DNA of 39,268 nt from an uncultured Halomonas sp. (GTDB taxonomy: Bacteria; Pseudomonadota; Gammaproteobacteria; Pseudomonadales; Halomonadaceae): positions 1 to 39,268 of the forward strand of contig NZ_CANLFS010000027.1 of NCBI RefSeq assembly GCF_947490095.1, given 5' to 3'. The notes under the pieces are model-generated. The model saw nothing but the letters and a program-made list of their open reading frames with translations. It made no database searches and was not told where the DNA came from. Shown one piece after another: positions 25,736 to 33,893 of the stretch; the first letter of the stretch is position 1, and the number at the start of each line of letters is the position of its first letter. The position numbers were made by a program, and so were the translations under genes.

Positions 25736-27595
25736 TCAGCCTTCGTCGGACTCCTCATCCGAGTCATGCTCGCCGGTGCTGGCCACCACCGGGCCGGCTT
25801 CTCCGGACTGCAGGGTGACAAGCAGTGGTTCGGCTTCGCGCTGGAAGGCCACCAGGCGATCCCCCGAGAGGCTCCTGTTTTCCGGCAGCTTGACCTGCAT
25901 GGCATCGACCTGCTCGTCGTTGACCAGGACCTCATAATGCAGGTGAGGGCCGGTGCTGCGGCCGGTGTTGCCGGAGAGCGCGATACGCTGGCCCATGGTC
26001 ACGCGGTCGCCACGGCTGACCAACGGCTTGGAGAGGTGCAGATAGCGGGTGCGGTAGCCGTTGTCGTGACGGATCACGATGTAACGGCCGGCGGCGTAGT
26101 GGCTGCGAATCGACTCGACCACGCCGTCGGAGGGGGCGGTGACCGGCGTGCCGATCGGCATGGCGAAGTCGGTGCCCTTGTGCGGGCTGACGCGCCCGGT
26201 TACCGGATGCTTGCGGTACGGGTTGAAGCTGGAGCTCAGCCGATAGCTTCCCTCGAAGGGATAGCGATTGAAGGCGGGATCGAGGCTTTCCCCCTCCGGC
26301 GTGTAGAAGTTGTTGTCGGCGCTGTTGCGAACCAGTGTCAGGTCGGTGCGTTCTCCTTCGTACTGAACCGCCAGGATGCGCGGGTCGAAGCTCTCGCCTT
26401 GGATGACATCGGATTCGACCAGTACCTGAAAATGATCGCCGCGACGGGTGTCGCGGCGGAAGTCGAGTTTCTTGCCAAGCACATGGACCAGTCGCGAGAC
26501 CTCGGCGCTGGACAGGCCGGTGGACTGAGCCGAGCGGGTGAAGCTCCCGTTGACGGTGCCGGTAAACAGCCGCTGGGCGGCCTCGCCGGTGTTCTCGATG
26601 CTGGCGACCTCGAAGGTATCGCCTTTGCGCTCGGCCACGAAACCGCTGCGGGCATCGCGCATCATGCGCAGGGTCAGCAGCTCGCCGTCCTCGTCCAGTT
26701 TGTAGTCGAGGCGGCTGCCGATCTGCCAACGCTCGAGCATATCGCGGTCGGGTAGCTGGTTCAGCAGCGCCAGGGCCTTGCTGTTGCCGAGCCCCAGATA
26801 GTTCTGGGCCATGCGGGTGAAGGCGTCGCCCGGGGCTACCGTGTAGGTTTCCCACTCCGGGACATAGGGAGCACGGGCGGCAATTTCCTTCTCCAGGAAG
26901 ACCGGGCCGTCGTCGAGGGTGCTCAGCTCCCCCTCGGGGATTTCCTCATAGGAGGTGGCATCCGCCACCAGGCCGTCGTCATGGTCGAGCATGCCGGCGC
27001 CGATGGTGCCGACCACCGTGGCGATATGCACGGCACCGCGGTCGAGTGTCACGGCGTCTCGCGACGCCAGGCCGGCGGCCGCGTCGACCGCCTGTTCGTT
27101 CAGGGTCTTGTCGGACGGCACCTGGGCCATCATCAGGGGGACGTCGTCCCCTGCCGTGGTGTCACCATCACGCTGAGCCAGCATGGAGGGTGTCGCATCG
27201 GTACTGGCGGCATTCGCCGTGTCGATCAGCTCGAGGTCGACGACTTCGCTGATCCTCAACTGGGTGATGGGGACTCGCTGCTGGGTGGCATCCAGCGCCT
27301 GATTGGCCATTTCAATGGCCTCGCCCACGGAGCTTCGCTGAAGGTTCAGCGAGGGCAGCTGTGAAGGGGCATCGGCGTCGAGGGGAATGACCACGGTTTT
27401 CAGCGGTTCGGCGTCACGCTGAACATCCTGATAGGTGGTGACGATCTTGTGTGCGCCCAGCACGGTGACCATGGTGGCAACGGGTAACAATAAGAGCTTG
27501 TGCGCGCGGGGCAGCGAATGTAGGGCTCGCAACATGAGATAAAGGCCGGTAAAGATAGGTATAAGGCGGAAAAAGGCTCCTGAACGATAACTCAT
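25736..27595 (-). CDS. M23-family murein endopeptidase (MepM-like)
   Basis: A membrane-anchored periplasmic peptidase of about 619 aa, likely to cut peptidoglycan crosslinks. A hydrophobic segment LLLLPVATMVTVLG near the N-terminus anchors it; a LysM/OapA-like domain follows (about 248-300: YTVAPGDAFTRMAQNYLGLG), then a LytM domain with metal ligands H472 and D476 (HKGTDFAMP), H520 and HLH at 551-553. The C-terminus is very acidic (GEHDSDEESDEG). The start is uncertain: ATG at 27595 (used here), ATG at 27535 (MLRALHSLPRAHK) or GTG at 27628. None has a good ribosome site, and the -10-like TATATA at about 27618-27623 argues against the GTG. In many gammaproteobacteria this gene neighbours tyrS and anmK; not here. 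Confidence 0.9.
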   Translation of the reverse strand: MSYRSGAFFRLIPIFTGLYLMLRALHSLPRAHKLLLLPVATMVTVLGAHKIVTTYQDVQRDAEPLKTVVIPLDADAPSQLPSLNLQRSSVGEAIEMANQALDATQQRVPITQLRISEVVDLELIDTANAASTDATPSMLAQRDGDTTAGDDVPLMMAQVPSDKTLNEQAVDAAAGLASRDAVTLDRGAVHIATVVGTIGAGMLDHDDGLVADATSYEEIPEGELSTLDDGPVFLEKEIAARAPYVPEWETYTVAPGDAFTRMAQNYLGLGNSKALALLNQLPDRDMLERWQIGSRLDYKLDEDGELLTLRMMRDARSGFVAERKGDTFEVASIENTGEAAQRLFTGTVNGSFTRSAQSTGLSSAEVSRLVHVLGKKLDFRRDTRRGDHFQVLVESDVIQGESFDPRILAVQYEGERTDLTLVRNSADNNFYTPEGESLDPAFNRYPFEGSYRLSSSFNPYRKHPVTGRVSPHKGTDFAMPIGTPVTAPSDGVVESIRSHYAAGRYIVIRHDNGYRTRYLHLSKPLVSRGDRVTMGQRIALSGNTGRSTGPHLHYEVLVNDEQVDAMQVKLPENRSLSGDRLVAFQREAEPLLVTLQSGEAGPVVASTGEHDSDEESDEG

Positions 27596-27875
27596 GGCTG
27601 ATGAGTTGCCTAGGCTGTATATATGCACAGCAAGCCCACCCCGAGTGACGTTAGCACGATGTCACGGGGTCGCAGAAGAAAATAGTGAACGCTGTTTTTT
27701 AACTATTCATTGGACCGATAACAGCCGAGAATTACAACCCCCACCAATGGAGGGGTAACTCGATGCTATCGAATGAAGAAGCCCAAAATATGCGCTGAAG
27801 CGTCGATGATTTCGTTCTACGCTGGGGGAAATACGCAACCGGCGGCCCTGGCCGCCCCCTTCGAGGAGGATTTCC

Positions 27876-28883
27876 ATGGGCCTGTTGATCGACGGCGAGT
27901 GGCACGACCAGTGGTATGACACCCAAAAGCATGGCGGCGAATTCGTGCGTGAGTCCGCGCAGCTTCGCGACTGGATCACCCACGATGGCGGCGAGGGGCC
28001 CGATGGCCAACCGGGGCGGCCCGCCGAGGCGGGGCGCTATCACCTCTATGTATCGCTGGCCTGCCCCTGGGCCCATCGCGTGATGATCCTGCGCCGGCTG
28101 AAAGGCCTCGAGGGCCTGGTGGGCCTCTCTCATGTCAGCCCGCTGATGCTCGGCGAGGGCTGGAGCTATCATGAGGACGAAGGCTCTAGCGGCGACCCCA
28201 TCAACGGCGCGGCCTATCATCGCGAGCTCTACACCCTGACCGACCCCCACTATACCGGCCGGGTCACGGTGCCGGCGCTGTGGGACCGACATCGCGGGGG
28301 CATCGTCAACAACGAGTCGGCCGAGCTGCTGCGCATGTTCAACGGCGCCTTCGATACCCTGACCGGCAATCGCCTCGACTTCTACCCGGCCGAGCTGCGC
28401 GAGACCATCGATGCCATCAATGCCGATGTCTATGACCATATCAATAATGGCGTCTACAAGTCGGGCTTCGCCACCGAGCAGTCGGTCTACGAGAAGCATG
28501 TGATGGCGCTCTTCGAGTCGCTGGATCGCATGGAGGCGCGCCTGGCAGAGAATCGCTACCTGGCCGGCGAATGGCTGACCGAGGCTGATATTCGCCTGTT
28601 CACCACCCTGGTGCGCTTCGATGCCGTCTACCATGGCCACTTCAAGTGCAACCTGCGGCGCATCGAGGATTATCCCAACCTCTCGAACTACCTGCGCGAG
28701 CTCTACCAGTGGCCGGGCGTCAAGGAGACGGTGAACTTCGACCATATCAAGCGCCATTACTATTATAGCCACGACACCATCAATCCCACCCGCATCGTGC
28801 CCCGCGGCCCCGTGCTGGACCTGGAGCGCCCCCACGACCGCGAGCGCCTGGCGGGGCAGGGCGTCTGGACCCGGCACTCCTGA
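27876..28883 (+). CDS. Xi-class glutathione transferase (glutathionyl-hydroquinone reductase, YqjG/ECM4 type)
   Basis: These enzymes remove glutathione from glutathionyl-hydroquinones. The 335-aa protein carries the catalytic cysteine C63 in SLACPWAHRVMI, the NNESAELLRMFN loop that binds glutathione, and the all-helical C-terminal domain (VYEKHVMALFESLDRMEARL, ADIRLFTTLVRFD). Length and motifs match the Xi class rather than ordinary GSTs. An excellent GAGGAGGA site precedes the ATG. A GGCGGCC/GGCCGCC hairpin (27841-27856) lies just upstream of it and could influence translation. It is divergent from the M23 gene; hslO follows on the same strand with its own promoter. Confidence 0.94.
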   Translation: MGLLIDGEWHDQWYDTQKHGGEFVRESAQLRDWITHDGGEGPDGQPGRPAEAGRYHLYVSLACPWAHRVMILRRLKGLEGLVGLSHVSPLMLGEGWSYHEDEGSSGDPINGAAYHRELYTLTDPHYTGRVTVPALWDRHRGGIVNNESAELLRMFNGAFDTLTGNRLDFYPAELRETIDAINADVYDHINNGVYKSGFATEQSVYEKHVMALFESLDRMEARLAENRYLAGEWLTEADIRLFTTLVRFDAVYHGHFKCNLRRIEDYPNLSNYLRELYQWPGVKETVNFDHIKRHYYYSHDTINPTRIVPRGPVLDLERPHDRERLAGQGVWTRHS

Positions 28884-28963
28884 CGAGGCGGCCGGCACCG
28901 CGGGGCTGTCGTCGCGATAGCTTTGTTAGCCTTGTCCTTCGCCGGAAAAATGGCGAGCGTTTT

Positions 28964-28972
28964 TGCTAGAAT
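28964..28972 (+). promoter_or_regulatory. Extended -10 promoter of hslO
   Basis: TGC-TAGAAT (28964-28972) is a good extended -10, 37 nt before the hslO start. No matching -35 lies at the usual distance, and I see no convincing sigma-32 promoter. Confidence 0.45.
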
Positions 28973-29009
28973 GCGCCCAACTTACCTACCCCGATTCGAT
29001 GCGAGACCC

Positions 29010-29885
29010 ATGACCGACCAGATTCAGCGTTTCCTGTTCGACAATACCAACGTACGCGGCGAACTCGTGACCCTCGAGCAAGCCTATGCCGAGGTCCTCG
29101 ACCGCCACGACTATCCCCTCGCGGTGAATCGCCTGCTCGGCGAACTGCTCGCCGCGGTGGCCCTGCTGACCGACACCGTCAAGCTCGATGGCACGCTGAG
29201 CATCGAGGTGCGCGGCGGTGGCGCCCTGTCGCTGTTGATGGCCGAGTCGAACCCCGGCGGCGAGCTGCGCGCCATCGCCCGCCTGGCGGAGGACGCGGAA
29301 GGCGTCGCCGACGAGGCCGGCTTCCGGGAGCTGATCGGCGAGGGACAGATCATGATCACCCTGGACCCCCGCGAGGGCCATCGCTACCAGGGCATCGTCG
29401 CCCTGGACCGCGATAGCCTGGCCGACTGCCTGGCCGATTACTTCGCCCAGTCCGAGCAGCTTCCCACGCGCCTGTGGCTGGCCGCCGATGGCCAACGCGC
29501 CGGCGGCCTGCTGCTTCAGCGCATGCCCGACGAGTCCCGGAACCAGGATGTCGATGCCTGGGAGCGCACCGTGCACCTGGCCGCGACGGTCAAGGAGGAC
29601 GAGCTGCTGCAGCTTGCCCCCGAGGAGCTTCTCCAGCGCCTCTATCATGAGGAGACGGTGCGAGTCTTCGACCCCAAGGCGCTGTATTTTGGCTGTACCT
29701 GCTCCCGGGAGCGCATCGCCGATGCCCTGGTGGGACTGGGTGCCCAGGAGCTGCGTGACGTGCTGGCGGAGCAGGGCGGCATCGAGACGCAGTGTCACTT
29801 CTGTCATACCCGCTATGCCTTCTCCGTCGAGGACGTCGAGGCGCTGCTGGCCGGGGCCAACGAGCCGCCCGCCACCCTGCACTAG
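29010..29885 (+). CDS. hslO: Redox-regulated chaperone Hsp33
   Basis: Hsp33 is a cytoplasmic holdase switched on when its zinc cysteines oxidise. The 291-aa protein ends with the zinc site C229-x-C231 ([10 protein letters not shown]) and C262-x-x-C265 (QCHFCHTRY), at nearly the same positions as in E. coli. The N-terminal domain contains [32 protein letters not shown]. The start at 29010 ([12 protein letters not shown]) is set by family alignment; the ribosome site (GCGAGA) is weak, and the frame runs 29 codons further upstream through the promoter. Confidence 0.96.
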   Translation: MTDQIQRFLFDNTNVRGELVTLEQAYAEVLDRHDYPLAVNRLLGELLAAVALLTDTVKLDGTLSIEVRGGGALSLLMAESNPGGELRAIARLAEDAEGVADEAGFRELIGEGQIMITLDPREGHRYQGIVALDRDSLADCLADYFAQSEQLPTRLWLAADGQRAGGLLLQRMPDESRNQDVDAWERTVHLAATVKEDELLQLAPEELLQRLYHEETVRVFDPKALYFGCTCSRERIADALVGLGAQELRDVLAEQGGIETQCHFCHTRYAFSVEDVEALLAGANEPPATLH

Positions 29886-29897
29886 CCGATGATCGAC

Positions 29898-29932
29898 GGG
29901 ACCACCGCCGGGGTGCGTGAGGCGGTGGTCCC
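29898..29932 (+). terminator. Terminator of hslO
   Basis: A perfect 12-bp stem (arms 29898-29909 and 29921-29932) with an 11-nt loop starts 12 nt past the stop and is followed by a T-containing TGGTCTTT. Confidence 0.8.
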
Positions 29933-29995
29933 TGGTCTTTGGCTGTCGAGCCCCGCAATGCTGCGATGCATCAAAAAATGTAGTGAAATCCCCTT

Positions 29996-30018
29996 TTCTT
30001 GTAGGAAAACTACAAGAA
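29996..30018. promoter_or_regulatory. HexR-like palindrome upstream of pckA
   Basis: Perfect 9-bp arms TTCTTGTAG and CTACAAGAA flank GAAAA. The core TGTAG-GAAAA-CTACA fits the HexR consensus as I know it (TGTARTWWWAYTACA) at all but one position. HexR is the RpiR-family regulator of sugar breakdown and gluconeogenesis in gammaproteobacteria. The site centre is about 65 bp upstream of the likely pckA start of transcription, a position suited to activation. No hexR gene lies in this window. Confidence 0.6.
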
Positions 30019-30036
30019 TTTCGCCTAAAAGATGCG

Positions 30037-30065
30037 TTTCCCGCCGAGTGTCTTTTTGCCATAAT
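30037..30065 (+). promoter_or_regulatory. Candidate pckA promoter
   Basis: A -10 of CATAAT (30060-30065, 5 of 6) has a weak TTTCCC 17 bp upstream. A poor -35 downstream of the palindrome at 29996-30018 fits an activated promoter. The leader would be about 115 nt. Confidence 0.4.
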
Positions 30066-30188
30066 GGCGCCGCCCTCCAGGTACGATCATGACCCCCAGA
30101 CGGTGTGATCGTTACAGCCCCCTTTGCTTTATGCGTCACCACCGACGCCAGGCACATGAGAGAACCGGCCCACGGCCCAGGAATCGAC

Positions 30189-31742
30189 ATGACCACACCT
30201 CAAGCTTCCCACGCTCACGTCAATCTCAGCAGCGCCGAACTGATCGAGCGGTCAATCGCCGACGATGAAGGCCGCCTGGCCGCCAACGGTGCCCTGGTGG
30301 TGAGCACCGGCCTGCGTACCGGCCGCTCGCCCAAGGACCGCTATATCGTCGATGAGCCGACCACCAGCGAGAAGATCGACTGGGGTAGCGTCAATCGTCC
30401 CTTCGACGCCGAGAAGTTTGCCGCCCTCTGGGAGCGCGTCGCGTCGTACCTGGGTGACAGGAAGCATTATGTCGCCGAGCTGCATGTGGGCAGCGACCCC
30501 GACTATTATCTGCCGGTGCGCGTGCAGACCGAGACCGCTTGGCAGAACCTCTTCGGCCGCACCATGTTCGTGCGCCCCGAGGCCTATAACCCGGCCGCCA
30601 AGGACGAGTGGACCATCCTCAACGCCGCCGGCTTCGCGTGTGACCCGGCCCGCGATGGCACCCATTCCGACGGCTGTGTGATCATCAACTTCGCCGAGAA
30701 GAAGGTGCTGATCGCCGGCATGCGTTACGCCGGCGAAATGAAGAAAGCGATGTTCTCGGTGCAGAACTTCCTGCTGCCCGAGTTCGACGTGCTGCCGATG
30801 CATTGCTCGGCCAACGTCGGTGAGGATGGCGAGACCTGCCTGTTTTTCGGCCTCTCCGGCACCGGCAAGACGACCCTCTCTGCCGACCAGGCACGCTACC
30901 TGATCGGCGATGACGAGCACGCCTGGGGGCCGGGCACCGTCTTCAACATGGAGGGCGGCTGCTACGCCAAGTGCATCGATCTCTCCGAGAAGAACGAGCC
31001 GGTGATCTGGAATGCCATCAAGTTCGGCACCGTGCTGGAGAACGTGGTGCTGGACGATCGCCGTGAGCCCGATTACGCCGACGACAGCCTGACCCAGAAC
31101 TCGCGTGCCGCCTACCCGCTGGAACACGTCGAGAAGCGTGTGCCCGAGAATCGTGCCGGCGAGCCCAATGCCATCGTCTTTCTGACCTGCGACATGTCCG
31201 GCGTGCTGCCCCCGGTCTCCGTGCTCTCCAAGGAGGCCGCGGCCTACCACTTCCTCTCCGGCTACACCGCCAAGGTGGGCTCCACCGAGATGGGCGCCTC
31301 CGAGGGCCTGGCCGCGACCTTCTCCACCTGCTTCGGCGCCCCCTTCTTCCCGCGGCCGGCCCGCGAGTACGCGGATCTGCTGATCAAGCGCGTGGCGGAG
31401 AAGGATGCCCAGGTGTATCTGGTCAATACCGGCTGGACCGGTGGTGCCTACGGGGAGGGCGGTGCCCGCTTCTCCATTCCCACCACCCGCGCCATCATCA
31501 GCGCCATCCAGTCCGGCGTGCTGCGTGAGGTCGAGACCCAGCGCCTCGATGGTCTCAACCTCGATGTGCCCACCGCGGTGCCGGGCGTCGATTCCAGCCT
31601 GCTCAACCCCCGCGAGACCTGGGCCGACAAGGATGCCTACGATCGTCAGTGCCAGGAGCTGGCCGCCCAGTTCGTCGACAACTTCAAGAAGTTCGATGGC
31701 GTCAGCGGCGAGATCGTCGAGGCGGGCCCCAGCCTGACCTGA
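30189..31742 (+). CDS. pckA: Phosphoenolpyruvate carboxykinase (ATP)
   Basis: PckA converts oxaloacetate and ATP to PEP and CO2, the entry step of gluconeogenesis from TCA intermediates. The 517-aa protein has [15 protein letters not shown] near 40-54 (substrate arginine), the kinase loop [11 protein letters not shown] near 220-230, [13 protein letters not shown], and [14 protein letters not shown]. The lack of a GTP-type signature and the length support the ATP form. The start is the ATG at 30189, preceded by CAGGAA; the frame runs 28 codons further upstream without resemblance. It is isolated: terminators lie on both sides. A HexR-like operator upstream suggests carbon-source control. Confidence 0.97.
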   Translation: MTTPQASHAHVNLSSAELIERSIADDEGRLAANGALVVSTGLRTGRSPKDRYIVDEPTTSEKIDWGSVNRPFDAEKFAALWERVASYLGDRKHYVAELHVGSDPDYYLPVRVQTETAWQNLFGRTMFVRPEAYNPAAKDEWTILNAAGFACDPARDGTHSDGCVIINFAEKKVLIAGMRYAGEMKKAMFSVQNFLLPEFDVLPMHCSANVGEDGETCLFFGLSGTGKTTLSADQARYLIGDDEHAWGPGTVFNMEGGCYAKCIDLSEKNEPVIWNAIKFGTVLENVVLDDRREPDYADDSLTQNSRAAYPLEHVEKRVPENRAGEPNAIVFLTCDMSGVLPPVSVLSKEAAAYHFLSGYTAKVGSTEMGASEGLAATFSTCFGAPFFPRPAREYADLLIKRVAEKDAQVYLVNTGWTGGAYGEGGARFSIPTTRAIISAIQSGVLREVETQRLDGLNLDVPTAVPGVDSSLLNPRETWADKDAYDRQCQELAAQFVDNFKKFDGVSGEIVEAGPSLT

Positions 31743-31786
31743 TCGGCCCGGCAGGGCCTCGGGCCCGGTCGATGGCATGAACCAAA

Positions 31787-31820
31787 CGACCCCGGTACCG
31801 CCAAGGCGGTGCCGGGGTCG
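31787..31820. terminator. Bidirectional terminator between pckA and the acyl-CoA synthetase
   Basis: A 16-bp stem with one T-G pair (arms 31787-31802 and 31805-31820) and a very tight loop starts 45 nt past pckA. It probably serves pckA, and may stop readthrough from the converging gene. Confidence 0.75.
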
Positions 31821-31874
31821 CTCGTTGTATGGGCTATGCTCCCACGCCGGGTAGGTCCGGCTTTTTCTCTTGTC

Positions 31875-31932
31875 GCCGGATAAATCCGGCCCCTATAACG
31901 TTAGGCTGACCCGGTCGCTGGATATATCCGGC
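31875..31932. repeat. Two 16-bp palindromes spaced 42 bp apart
   Basis: GCCGGAT/ATCCGGC around AA (31875-31890) is perfect. The second copy (31917-31932, around AT) has one changed base in its left arm (GCTGGAT). The two starts are exactly 42 bp apart, four helical turns. A further TCCGGC half lies near 31856. They sit past the 3' end of the acyl-CoA synthetase gene, so they are not placed like a promoter operator; a small REP-like element is the simplest reading. Confidence 0.6.
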
Positions 31933-31953
31933 TTCTATGGGGCATTTGGCGGC

Positions 31954-33663
31954 TCAGCCCTTGAGATCCGCAAAATCATCCTCGAAGAATTCCATCTCAT
32001 CGCGCTGATCGCCGATCTTGTCGACCTCGGCCTGGCGCAGCTCCACGCGACGAATCTTGCCCGAGATGGTCTTGGGCAGGTCGGCGAACTCCAGTCGGCG
32101 AATGCGCTTGTAGGGCGCCAGGCGCTCGCGGGTGAAGGCGAAGATATCCCGGGCCAGCTCGGCACTTGGCTCATGACCGGCGGCGGGAATGATATAGGCC
32201 TTGGGTACCGAGGCCCGCACCGGGTCGGGGCTCGGCACGATGGCCGCTTCGCCCACCGCCGGGTGCTCGATCAGCACGCTCTCCAGCTCGAAGGGGCTGA
32301 TGCGGTAGTCGGAGGCCTTGAAGACATCATCGGCCCGGCCCACGTAGGTGATATAACCCCGTTCATCGATGCTGGCGACGTCCCCGGTTCGATAGTAGCC
32401 CCCCTGCATGGCGGCGGCCGTGCGCTCCGGGTCGTTGGCGTAGCCCACCATCAGGCCGGCGGGGCGCTCCTCGCCCAGCGCCAGGGCGACTTCCCCTTCG
32501 CCGGCCGGCTTGCCTTCGGCATCGAGCATCGCCACGCGGTAGCCGGGCAGCGGGCGGCCCATGGAACCGGACTTGAGGTCCTGGCCGGGCGAGTTGCCGA
32601 TCTGGGCGGTCGTCTCGGTCTGTCCGAAGCCGTCGCGAATGGTCAGCCCCCAGGCCCGGCGCACCTGGTCGATGACCTCGGGGTTGAGGGGCTCCCCGGC
32701 GGCCACGGCCTCACGCAGCCGCGTTCGGTGGGCCGCCAGGTCCTGCTGGATCAGCAGGCGCCAGACGGTGGGCGGCGCGCACAGGGTGGTGATCTCGTAG
32801 TGCGCCAGTACGTCGAGCAGGGCTTCGGCATCGAAGCGGCTGTAGTTATACAGGAAGACGCAGGCACCGGCGTTCCAGGGCGCGAAGAAGCAGCTCCAGG
32901 CATGCTTGGCCCAGCCCGGGGAGCTGATGTTGAGGTGGCGGTCTCCCGGCTGCAGGCCGATCCAGTACAGGGTCGAGAGGTGGCCCACCGGATAGGACTG
33001 GTGGGTGTGGGTGACCAGCTTGGGCTGCGAGGTGGTGCCGGAGGTGAAGTAGAGCAGCATGGGGTCGTCGGCGGGCGTCGGGCCATCCGGCGTATAGGCG
33101 TCACTGCTCTGGTGCGACTCGGCGAAATCATGCCAGCCGGGGGCGGCATGGCCCACCGCGATACGCGTCAGGTTCGGGTGCTGGCCCTCGAACTTCGCGA
33201 GGTGGTCCTCGCCGATGACCAGGTGCTTGACCTCGCCGCGGGTGATGCGGTCGTCGAGGTCCTCGGCGGTCAGCATGGGGGTGGCGGGGATGATCACGGC
33301 GCCCAGCTTGATGGCGGCCAGCATCACCTCCCATAGCGGCACCTCGTTACCCAGCATCAGCAGTATCCGCTCGCCGCGCCTGACGCCCAGGGCGTGCAGC
33401 CAGTTGGCGACCTGGTTGGAGCGGCCGGCCAGTTCGGCGAAGCTCAGGCGTGCCTCGCGGCCATCCTCCTCGACGATCCACAGCGCCGGGGCGTCATTGT
33501 CGCGGGCCATGACGTCGAAATAGTCCAGCGCCCAGTTGAACTCGGTAAAGCGTGGCCAGCGAAAATCGCGGTAGGCGGTGGCGTAATCCTCGCGATGCTC
33601 GAGCAGAAAGTCCCGGGCGGCAAGAAAGTCGGACAGGTTGGATGCGCTGTCGGTGGTCGGCAC
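31954..33663 (-). CDS. AMP-forming acyl-CoA synthetase
   Basis: A 569-aa adenylate-forming ligase that activates a carboxylic acid to its acyl-CoA. Core motifs are in order: YFTSGTTSQPKLVTHTH (phosphate loop), DGFGQTE(T) near 340, YRTGDVASIDERGYITYVGRADD, and the C-terminal lysine in PKTISGKIRRVELR. It most resembles the acetyl-/medium-chain acyl-CoA synthetase group (WALDYFDVMARDND near the start), but the chain length cannot be read from sequence. The start is a GTG at 33663 with AGGAG 7 nt upstream; no ATG lies nearby in frame except one 40 codons upstream, beyond a tandem repeat. The control region holds two palindromes and a repeat, so the gene is probably regulated by its acid substrate or acyl-CoA. 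Confidence 0.92.
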   Translation of the reverse strand: MPTTDSASNLSDFLAARDFLLEHREDYATAYRDFRWPRFTEFNWALDYFDVMARDNDAPALWIVEEDGREARLSFAELAGRSNQVANWLHALGVRRGERILLMLGNEVPLWEVMLAAIKLGAVIIPATPMLTAEDLDDRITRGEVKHLVIGEDHLAKFEGQHPNLTRIAVGHAAPGWHDFAESHQSSDAYTPDGPTPADDPMLLYFTSGTTSQPKLVTHTHQSYPVGHLSTLYWIGLQPGDRHLNISSPGWAKHAWSCFFAPWNAGACVFLYNYSRFDAEALLDVLAHYEITTLCAPPTVWRLLIQQDLAAHRTRLREAVAAGEPLNPEVIDQVRRAWGLTIRDGFGQTETTAQIGNSPGQDLKSGSMGRPLPGYRVAMLDAEGKPAGEGEVALALGEERPAGLMVGYANDPERTAAAMQGGYYRTGDVASIDERGYITYVGRADDVFKASDYRISPFELESVLIEHPAVGEAAIVPSPDPVRASVPKAYIIPAAGHEPSAELARDIFAFTRERLAPYKRIRRLEFADLPKTISGKIRRVELRQAEVDKIGDQRDEMEFFEDDFADLKG

Positions 33664-33685
33664 GGCACGGCTCCTTTTGTTGTGG

Positions 33686-33733
33686 TGTCGGTGTGCTGTG
33701 ATGTCGATGTGCTGTGATATCGATGTGCTGTGA
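33686..33733. repeat. Three 16-bp tandem repeats in the acyl-CoA synthetase leader
   Basis: Units at 33686-33701, 33702-33717 and 33718-33733 follow tgtcgatgtgctgtga with one substitution in each outer unit. They lie between the ribosome site and the probable promoter. The unit length of 16 would shift any reading frame, which fits non-coding sequence. Confidence 0.85.
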
Positions 33734-33751
33734 TGTTTTCCAGCGTCACAT

Positions 33752-33767
33752 GAATCTAGCTGGATTC
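33752..33767. promoter_or_regulatory. Imperfect palindrome in the acyl-CoA synthetase promoter region
   Basis: gaatctagctggattc is a 16-bp palindrome with one mismatched pair. It lies where the -10 region of the minus-strand gene may fall, given a possible -35 (TTGGAC) at 33778-33783 on the minus strand. Confidence 0.35.
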
Positions 33768-33786
33768 GATGCCGGCTGTCCAAGAA

Positions 33787-33802
33787 CCAAGCGAACGCTT
33801 GG
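33787..33802. promoter_or_regulatory. Perfect 16-bp palindromic operator (TetR-like) upstream of the acyl-CoA synthetase
   Basis: CCAAGCG/CGCTTGG around AA, 124 nt from the synthetase start and 92 nt from the tex start on the other strand. The shape is typical of TetR-family operators, which often control fatty-acid genes; the regulator is not in the window. Confidence 0.5.
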
Positions 33803-33893
33803 ACTAAAGTCGTTGGGCGGCCCGCGCGTGGTTCGCCACGGCGTTTGTGATACCTTGTCGCGATTGATTCTCGAGCATCAGTGAAGGGGTTAC

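Noticed and set aside
33729..33750. CRP/Vfr-type site TGTGA...TCACA
   Set aside because: The half-sites are 12 bp apart rather than 6, and the left half belongs to the 16-bp tandem repeat.
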